This document shows, piece by piece, positions 58,301 through 64,000 of a DNA stretch of 64,000 nt. The notes beneath the pieces are model-generated. The model searched no databases. It was given only the letters and a program-made list of their open reading frames with translations, and was not told where the DNA came from. Numbering within the stretch: position 1 is the stretch's first letter; each line of letters opens with the position of its first letter. The translations under genes and the position numbers were made by a program. The stretch is from Rhipidocladum racemiflorum (lineage: Eukaryota; Streptophyta; Magnoliopsida; Poales; Poaceae): NCBI GenBank assembly GCA_036346355.1, contig CM070584.1, forward strand, positions 52,783,097-52,847,096, in the 5' to 3' direction.

Positions 58301-58486
58301 GCCCTGGTCAACACTGTCTCTTATTATGACGGCGTCGACCTTGAGGCGGTTGGGAGCGGCGTCGCTGCTGACCGAAGCGACGAAGAAGTCGACGCTTTCA
58401 TGGCCCGGGTCGATCCGTGCGCCCAAGAGATTGCCGGCCGGATCTCGCCGCGAGAAATCCTCCGTCGGACGGAGGGAGACGATTAG
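55365..58486 (+). pseudogene. Antisense gene of the gypsy element (transposase_28 / gypsy-type putative transposase family)
   Basis: Exon 1 (55365-56213, 283 codons) starts MSLAPHSAAAGRYLGLERKE and contains FYERGFGLPLHPFVRGLLHF, LNPNGVLHIAVFMTLCEAFL and IEPHWGLWRHFF, the pattern of the family annotated in plants as gypsy-type putative transposase. Exon 2 (56288-56694) is Glu/Arg-rich; the donors are GTACGT and GTAAGT. Later exons are coiled-coil-like (ADREAAVESRDSALVDKRVA) and end with SYYDGVDLEAVGSG and SPREILRRTEGDD, stop at 58486. Frame changes in exon 3 (before 56850), near 57750 and near 58260 suggest decay. It runs opposite to pol, with its own TATA box. The function is unknown; despite the name there is no proof of transposase activity. 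Confidence 0.8.
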
Positions 58487-58689
58487 TATCCCTATTTTTT
58501 GCTTTTTTGGCAGTGTATGTAATGAACATGATCGCCCCAATCGGGTCCGCTATGTCGGGCCGCTTTTGAGTTATTTCGCTCGTCTATCCCGTGCTTCTTC
58601 TACGAAATTGGGCAATCTTACGACCATAGCTGTAGGGCCCGCGGGGGTGCCCTGAGAGCGTAGGTGTTGCTCCAACTCCATCTGAAGAA

Positions 58690-59235
58690 ATCGCGGGATA
58701 GGACAAGCTACCTAGAGCGCTTGCTAAGACCGTCCCTAGCGTCTCTCGCTCGGAGGGCTTGTTTTCCCCCTTCAGAGTACCACTTCGAAAACCGTAGCCG
58801 CGGAGGCGTAGGCCGTAGTACTTTGGACTGGGGGAAATAAGCCACGAGGTGGATAGCTCGGTCGGTCGGAGCACGGCTTAGGTTAACGATTCGTACGCTT
58901 TTAACGACGACCGGGGTCGGTCCGTGCTGATTTGATCAAGATGTCTTCTGCTCGGGCAACTTCCTTTTTGCGCGAAATGCTACTCGGGAGCCGTAGCCGC
59001 TGGGGCTTTAAGCTGTAGCATTCGGTTCGAGGAGGTTGCTACGAGGGAGTTCGTTTGATCAAATGACTCGCCGACCTAAATCGAAAGGCTCCATCCGACC
59101 GATGCCTTTCGCTCAAGCAGCCTCCCTTTTGCGCAAAGTGCTACTACGAAGTCGTAGCCGCGGGGGCGTGGGCTGTAGCATTTTGGGTCTGAAGAGGTTA
59201 CTATGAGGGGGTAGCCCGGTCGGAGTGGTTAACGG
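58690..59235. repeat. Imperfect tandem array, about 190-bp unit, 3 copies
   Basis: Each unit contains a TTTTGCGCGAAATGCTAC/TTTTGCGCAAAGTGCTAC-type block, CGTAGCCGCGGRGGCG and a GTAGCATTTTGG or GTAGTACTTTGG block, followed by GAGGTTRCTA or equivalent and a GGTCGGTCGG or CGGTCGGAG motif. Divergence is considerable. It lies between the two antisense genes. Confidence 0.75.
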
Positions 59236-59523
59236 TCATCGATCTAGGTCGCTGACCCCTGGGGGGTCGCCGGCCCCTGGGGTCGGGGAAGTAGCCCCCG
59301 AGTGGTGCGTGGGGACTGGGGGTACAGTCGCCACGCACCGCTTGAGTCCGCAGAAGGATTTAAGTTTTCTTTGGAGATAAGTGTGGATTAACTCGCCTGG
59401 GGGATCGTGCCGATTTCGGAACTGGTGCTGGGCGCTTCGTCTTCTGCGCCGTTGCGTGACCCCAAGGCGCTTCGTCTTCCGCTTCCTGGCGACTTGGGGC
59501 GCTTCGTCTTCCGTGCCGCAGGT

Positions 59524-59530
59524 TATAAAA
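59524..59530 (+). promoter_or_regulatory. TATA box of the short antisense gene
   Basis: TATAAAA in CAGGTTATAAAAGGAGAGG, 72 bases upstream of the ATG at 59596. The region just upstream carries three copies of GGCGCTTCGTCTTC or a close variant. Confidence 0.7.
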
Positions 59531-59595
59531 GGAGAGGCGCCAGAGTGCTTGTTACTTCGCCAAGACTGCCGCGAAACGAACTTGCTTCGCGTGCT

Positions 59596-59841
59596 ATGGC
59601 GGACCGCTACACACAACTTCGAGAGGAGGTGGGCGACGAGCAAGCCTGGCTGCGGGTGGTGGCGGAGGTCGAGGCCGAAGCCGTGCGCGGGGATGCGCGG
59701 CGAGTCGACATCCTTGTTGCGGGCATTCCCCGGCTGTGGGAGGTGAGGGCGCCGCTGATCCGGGCGGTGACTGAGCGGCGTCACGCGTCGTTCGGCTGGG
59801 TGGGCGCACACCAGGAGGAGTATCGCGCCTTTGCCGAGTAA
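59596..59841 (+). CDS. Short antisense gene of the gypsy element, function unknown
   Basis: An 81-residue protein, MADRYTQLREEVGDEQAWLR and onward, rich in Glu, Arg and Ala and predicted to be largely helical. The frame is open further upstream (to 59407), but the TATA box at 59524 makes the ATG at 59596 the better start. A polyadenylation signal AATAAA follows at 59898-59903. With TATA box, short ORF and poly(A) signal it forms a compact transcription unit on the strand opposite to pol, just past the integrase end. No known domain is recognised. It could be the remnant of a longer Tat antisense ORF. Confidence 0.55.
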   Translation: MADRYTQLREEVGDEQAWLRVVAEVEAEAVRGDARRVDILVAGIPRLWEVRAPLIRAVTERRHASFGWVGAHQEEYRAFAE

Positions 59842-60163
59842 AGGGACCTTGGCGAGTGGTTCCTTTTTGGGTTGGGCTGATGTTCCTCCTGTAAATGAAT
59901 AAAGTGACCGTGTTTCTCTTTTCGTCTCTTTTTGCTCCTTGTGTTTTTTTTTTGTGTTGAGATCTAGCCCTCGTTCTTTCGCATGTGATCAAAGGAGGGC
60001 AGCTTTGGGACCTCTGCTTTCGGGGCGGAGGTCGTAGTGCTCCGGATCAACAAAACGAGAGGGGTTCGAGAGAGAGAAAAACCACTCGGTCGGTCGTCCG
60101 ACTGCTGCAGCTTTCTTTGCTCAAGTGTTTTTTCGCATGGTACAAAAAGAGGAGAGAGGCCGA

Positions 60164-61600
60164 CTATGGATAGAACCTTCTCAGCTTCTCTATGTTCCAG
60201 GCGTTTGCCAGGAGATTTCCTTCAGCGTCTTTGAGACGAAAGGTGCCGGGCCGGAGAACTTCTGCGATGGTGAAAGGGCCCTCCCAAGGCGGGGAGAGCT
60301 TGTGCCTGTCCTTCGCGGATTGGACTTGACGCAGCACTAAGTCGCCGACTTGAGCAATGACGCGGACCCGTCGGTGTGGTAGCGACGCATGGCGCCGATA
60401 TTTAGCCGACCGCAAGACCGCGACATCCCGAGCCTCGTCGAGTTGGTCGAGGTCATCCTGCCGCTCCTCGGTCCCCTGCGGCTGTTGTAGTTCTGCACCC
60501 TTGGCGCACCGTACTCAAGGTCGGTCGGGAGCACAGCCTCCGCTCCGAACACTAAGAAAAAAGGCGTGAACCCGGTCGACCGGGTTGGTGTGGTTCGTAG
60601 ACTCCAAAGAACGAGCGGTAGCTCGGCGGCCCACCGTCCCGCGAATTTCTTCAGTCGGCTGAAGATTCGCGGCTTGAGTCCTTGGAGGATCATGCCGTTG
60701 GCTCGCTCGGCCTGTCCGTTGGCTCGGGGGTGTGCCAACGCCGCTTGATCGACTCGGATATTGAAGTTGTCGCAGAACTCGAGGAACTCCTTTCCCGTGA
60801 ACTGCGTCCCGTTGTCGGTGATGATGGAGTTGGGCACCCCGAACCGGTAGACAATATCGCGGAAGAAGCTCGCCGCCTGCGCCGATGTAATCTTTGCTAA
60901 TGGCTTTGCTTCGATCCACTTTGTGAACTTGTCTACGGCGACAAGCAAGTGAGTGAAGCCCCCGGGCGCCTTTTTGAAGGGTCCGACCAGGTCGAGCCCC
61001 CAAACCGCGAAGGGCCACGTGATGGGGATCGTCTGCAGGGCTTGCGCAGGAAGATGCGTCTGCCTGGCGAAGAATTGGCATCCTTCGCAGGTGCGGACGA
61101 TTTGGGTCGCATCTGCTACGGCGGTCGGCCAGTAGAAACCTTGTCAGAAGGCCTTTCCTACCAGGGACCGTGGCGCGGCATGGTGCCCGCACACCCCGTC
61201 GTGGATGTCCAGCAGAAGGTGCTTCCCTTGGTCGGTCGGAATGCACTTCTGAAGGATTCCGGACGGGCTCCTCTTGTATAGGGCGCCCTCGATCAGGACG
61301 AAAGACTTAGCCCGCCGAGCGAGGCGCCGAGCCTCGGTGGTATCGGTGGGGAGCGACTGCTCGTCAACCGATCGACAATCGGTTGCCTCGATCGGTTTCG
61401 GCCTTTCGGGGCGCCAAGTCCGACCCAGGCGGGTGGGCATCTGGCCGAAGATTAGTGGGGCCGCCCGCCTTTGGGGGGTCGACGGCGCCCTCAGCGCTCG
61501 GGTCCAACCGGATTGAAGGGCTGCTGAGGTCGGAGACGAAGATTTCAGGGGGAACCGGCCCCTTCCCGGAGGCGAGGCTGGCGAGGGAGTCGGCTTCACC
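60164..61600 (-). pseudogene. Gypsy integrase
   Basis: An HHCC zinc-binding region (HDGVCGHH ... RTCEGCQFFAR, about 61230-61090) precedes the catalytic core with LLVAVDKFTKWIE (first Asp), IITDNGTQFTG (second Asp) and NGQAERANGMI (Glu). A C-terminal segment WEGPFTIAEVLRPGTFRLKD ends at the stop near 60164. It catalyses insertion of the cDNA copy. Frame changes occur near 61140 and near 60430, so this copy is broken. All catalytic residues are still visible. Confidence 0.92.
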
Positions 61601-62330
61601 GTTGTAGCGTCGGTAGCTATGATGGAGCTCGAAACCCTTGAACTTCTCCTCGAGCTTGCGGACCTCGAGCGATGGCGGCCATCCGAGCGCCACGGGCTCG
61701 GTGGCTTTCATCACTTGGTCGACGACCGGCTTGAGTCGCCGTGAACGTTGAGCCGTCGTGCGCCTGGTCGGCGGCGATCCAAGGCCATTGACGAGGGCTT
61801 CAGATTTCCGGCAACATTGTTGGTGGCGTCGAAGAGTAGTCATATGGAATACCGGAGCTTGTTGCCGAGTGGGGAGATGATGACGACCCCCGCGCCGGCC
61901 CCGTTCTTGGTGTAAGACCCATCGAAGTACATCGTCCAGTACTCCGGGTCCTCGACCGCCGCAGGGACTTGCGCCTCGGTTCACTTTCGGCGACAAAGTC
62001 CGCCAAGACACAGGACTTGATCGCCGTCCTGGGACGCATAATATGTCGAGGCCGTTGAGCTCGAGAGCCCATTTGGCGATCCTTCCGGTAGCGTCGCGGT
62101 TGTGGACGACTTCTCCGAGCGGTGAGGAGGTTACCACGGAGATGGGGTGTCGATCGAAGTAATGGGCAAGCTTCCTCTTGGTGATGAGCACCGAGTACAG
62201 TAACTTCTGTATCTGGGGATATCAGACCTTTGTTTCGGAGAGCACCTAGCTGACGAAGTAGACCGGCCTCTGGACCTTGAAAACGCGGCCTTCCTCCGCT
62301 CGCTCCACAACAAGTGCCGCGCTGACGACC
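61540..62330 (-). pseudogene. Gypsy RNase H domains (two)
   Basis: The first RNase H follows the reverse transcriptase directly: AATTQVVSAALVVERAEEGR near 62330, then LITKRKLAHYFDRHPISVVT near 62190. A second domain lies between it and integrase, with YFDGSYTKNGAGAGVVIISP near 61930 and FKGFELHHSYRRYNGEADSL near 61620. A second, archaeal-type RNase H is a known acquisition of Tat-clade gypsy elements. Frame changes near 62230, 61990 and 61800 interrupt both. Confidence 0.78.
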
Positions 62331-63375
62331 TGAGTCGTGGCGGCGATGTAGAGGAGCAAAGGCTCCTGTGGCTCCGGGGCGACCAGGACCGGAGGTGAGG
62401 TCAGAAAGGCCTTTAGTCGACTAAAGGCTTCACGAGCCGTTGGTCCAGAAAAGCGGTCGGACTTCTTCATCGGCTTGTAGAGTGGCATCCAGCGTTCGCG
62501 AGGCAGGATACGGCGACTTAGTGCCGCGAGGCATCCCATCAGCCTTTGAACTCCCTTCAGATCGTTGATTGGCCCCATCCTTGCGATAGCGGAGATCTTA
62601 TCTCGGTTGGCTTCGATGCCGCGCTCGGAGACGATGAATCCCAGCAGCTTGCCCTTGGGGACCCTGAAGACGCATTTCTCGGGGTTGAGCTTTATGCGAA
62701 ACCGTCGGAGGTTCGCAAAAGTCTCTTCCAGGTCGGTGATAAGGTCATCGGCCTTCCTGGTTTTGACAACGATGTCGTCGACGTAGGCCTCGATGTTACG
62801 GCCAATTTGGTCTGAGAAACATGCCTGCATACACCGCTGGTACGTAGCGCCTGCGTTTTTCAGACCAAAAGGCATCGTGACGTAACGATCGAGCCGTGAC
62901 GGGTGATGAAGGAGGTCGCGAGCTGATCGGACTCCTTCATCGCAATCTGGTGATAGCCCGAGTAGGCATCCAAAAAAGAAAGGGACTCGCACCCGGCGGT
63001 GGAGTCCACGACCTGGTCGATGCGAGGTAATGGGAATGGATCTTTCGGACAGGCCTTGTTGAGGCTCGTGTAGTCAACACACATTCTCCATTGCCCCGAC
63101 TTTTTCTTTACAAGGACGGGATTGGCGAGCCACTCGGGGTGACGCACCTCCCTTACAAAGCCGGCGGCCAAAAGTTTGGTGATCTCTTCCCCAATGGCCC
63201 GTCGCTTCTCCTCGTCGAAACGGCGCAGGCGCTGGGCGACCGGTCTAGATCCCGGTCGAATGTTCAGGGAGTGCTCGGCGACCTCCTTCGGGACTCTGGC
63301 ATGTCCGAGGTCTCCAAGCGAAGACGTCTCGGTTTACTTGGAGGAAGTCGACGAGCGCGCCTTCCTATTTGGCAG
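62331..63375 (-). pseudogene. Gypsy reverse transcriptase
   Basis: Conserved blocks in order are NIRPGSRPVAQRLRRFDEEK (63250), ANPVLVKKKSGQWRMCVDYT (63120), NKACPKDPFPLPRIDQVVDS, SFLDAYSGYHQI (62960), VTMPFGLKNAGATYQR (62870) and the active-site YVDDIVVK (62780). The connection region continues with KLLGFIVSERGIEANRDKI. It copies element RNA to DNA. Frame changes near 63300 and 62900 separate the blocks, while the catalytic residues are intact. Confidence 0.94.
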
Positions 63376-63990
63376 TGAGGGCGGCCCCGATCCGCACGGT
63401 CTTGGCGGGATCTTCGGGATCAACAGCGACCTCCTTCGTGTCCTCCGCGGACTTGAAAGAGCTAGGCCCCGACTTGCTGGAGTCGGGGGCGGATCCGGAG
63501 ACCTTCTCCTGGAGCTGGGCGAGCTCGGCGGAAGCGACGACCGCTGAGGCCAGCTCGCAGCTTCGTCATAGCTGTAGGCGAGCTGGAAAGATGTGGCCAC
63601 GGTGATGACACCTTGCGGCCCTGGCATCTTCAGCTTGAGGTAGGTGTAATTGGGGACCGCCATGAACTTCGCGTAGCATGGTCGTCCCAGAATGGCGTGG
63701 TAGGAGCCGAGAAAGTCCACAACCTCGAAAGTGAGGCCCTCGGTGCGGAAGTTGTCCGGGCTCCCAAAGGTGACGGGCAGGCCGACCTGCCCGAGGGGGT
63801 GGGCCTGCTGGCCTGGCACGACGCCGTGGAAGGGCGCCTTGCTCGGCCGGAGGGCGGAGCGAGGGACTCCCAGGGCATCGAGGGTCTCAACATACATGAT
63901 GTTGAGACTGCTGCCGCCGTCCATGAGCACCTTGGTCGGTAACCGTCCCCACGATGGGGTCGACGACGGCGGGTAGCGCCCGGTGCGGGA
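63376..63990 (-). pseudogene. Gypsy aspartic protease and linker
   Basis: The active-site region reads VLMDGGSSLNIMYVETLDAL (63930 down) with DGGSS as the catalytic motif, followed by HAILGRPCYAKFMAVPNYTY, the conserved second half. A frame change near 63945 separates it from an upstream VDPIVG motif. Downstream is a Ser/Pro/Glu-rich linker to the reverse transcriptase. It cuts the polyprotein in active elements. Confidence 0.88.
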
Positions 63991-64000
63991 TGTGGTCGGG

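Larger units (their letters stand above)
53064..64000 (-). mobile_element. Ty3/gypsy retrotransposon, Tat-type, extends past the window
   Basis: The left boundary is an LTR end TGTCAGTGTTTCG inserted into copia coding sequence. Domain order on the minus strand is protease, reverse transcriptase, RNase H, a second RNase H, integrase, which is the Ty3/gypsy order. The second RNase H and antisense genes between integrase and the 3' LTR are known marks of the Tat clade. Gag and the 5' LTR must lie right of 64000. Frameshifts in all pol domains show that it is defective. Confidence 0.93.

Overview
This is nuclear DNA of a grass, most likely rice (Oryza) or a close relative. Coding exons are GC-rich in an AT-rich background. 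Genes are interrupted by introns. The dominant mobile DNA is of types abundant in rice: CACTA/En-Spm elements, Ty3/gypsy elements of the Tat type with an antisense transposase_28-like gene, Ty1/copia remnants, Tourist-type MITEs and hAT fragments. No CRISPR array or bacterial feature is present. The species call is an inference from content, not from a match.

Layout. 0-4 kb: the 5' half of a cysteine-rich receptor-like kinase (minus strand), with duplicated flanking blocks. 4.3-5.0 kb: a solo LTR inside a TTA microsatellite. 5.4-8.4 kb: two near-identical copies of a hAT-transposase C-terminal fragment, followed by a perfect 60-bp-arm palindrome. 9.8 kb: a Tourist-like MITE. 11.0-11.7 kb: a DUF761-type gene (minus). 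13-15 kb: a dispersed non-coding repeat that recurs at 37-39 kb. 15.8-16.4 kb: a small hydrophobic protein gene (plus). 16.6-26.3 kb and 26.5-33.1 kb: two complete but different CACTA elements, each with matching terminal inverted repeats and a 3-bp target duplication. The second carries what look like captured exons of a tRNA-guanine (queuine) transglycosylase gene and a DHHC palmitoyltransferase gene. 33-43 kb: a repeat-rich intergenic region with a broken copia fragment. 43.7-48.1 kb: a three-exon gene for a conserved plant protein of unknown function. 48.7-49.8 kb: LTR-like sequence.

50.2-64 kb is a nested stack. The C-terminal part of a type I MADS-box-like gene (minus) is split by a 565-bp solo LTR with target duplication CTTCC. 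The same gene is cut off at 51504 by the start of a copia element. That copia element is itself cut at 53063, inside its protease-proximal coding sequence, by a gypsy element that runs off the right edge. The gypsy element has its pol on the minus strand (protease, reverse transcriptase, two RNase H domains, integrase). Between pol and the left LTR it has at least two genes on the opposite strand, each with its own TATA box.

Host genes supported here are the CRK fragment, the DUF761 gene, the 15.8-kb membrane-protein gene, the 43.7-kb gene and the disrupted MADS-like gene. They show no sign of working together. The window is mainly a record of successive transposon insertions, gene-fragment capture and local duplication around a few host genes.
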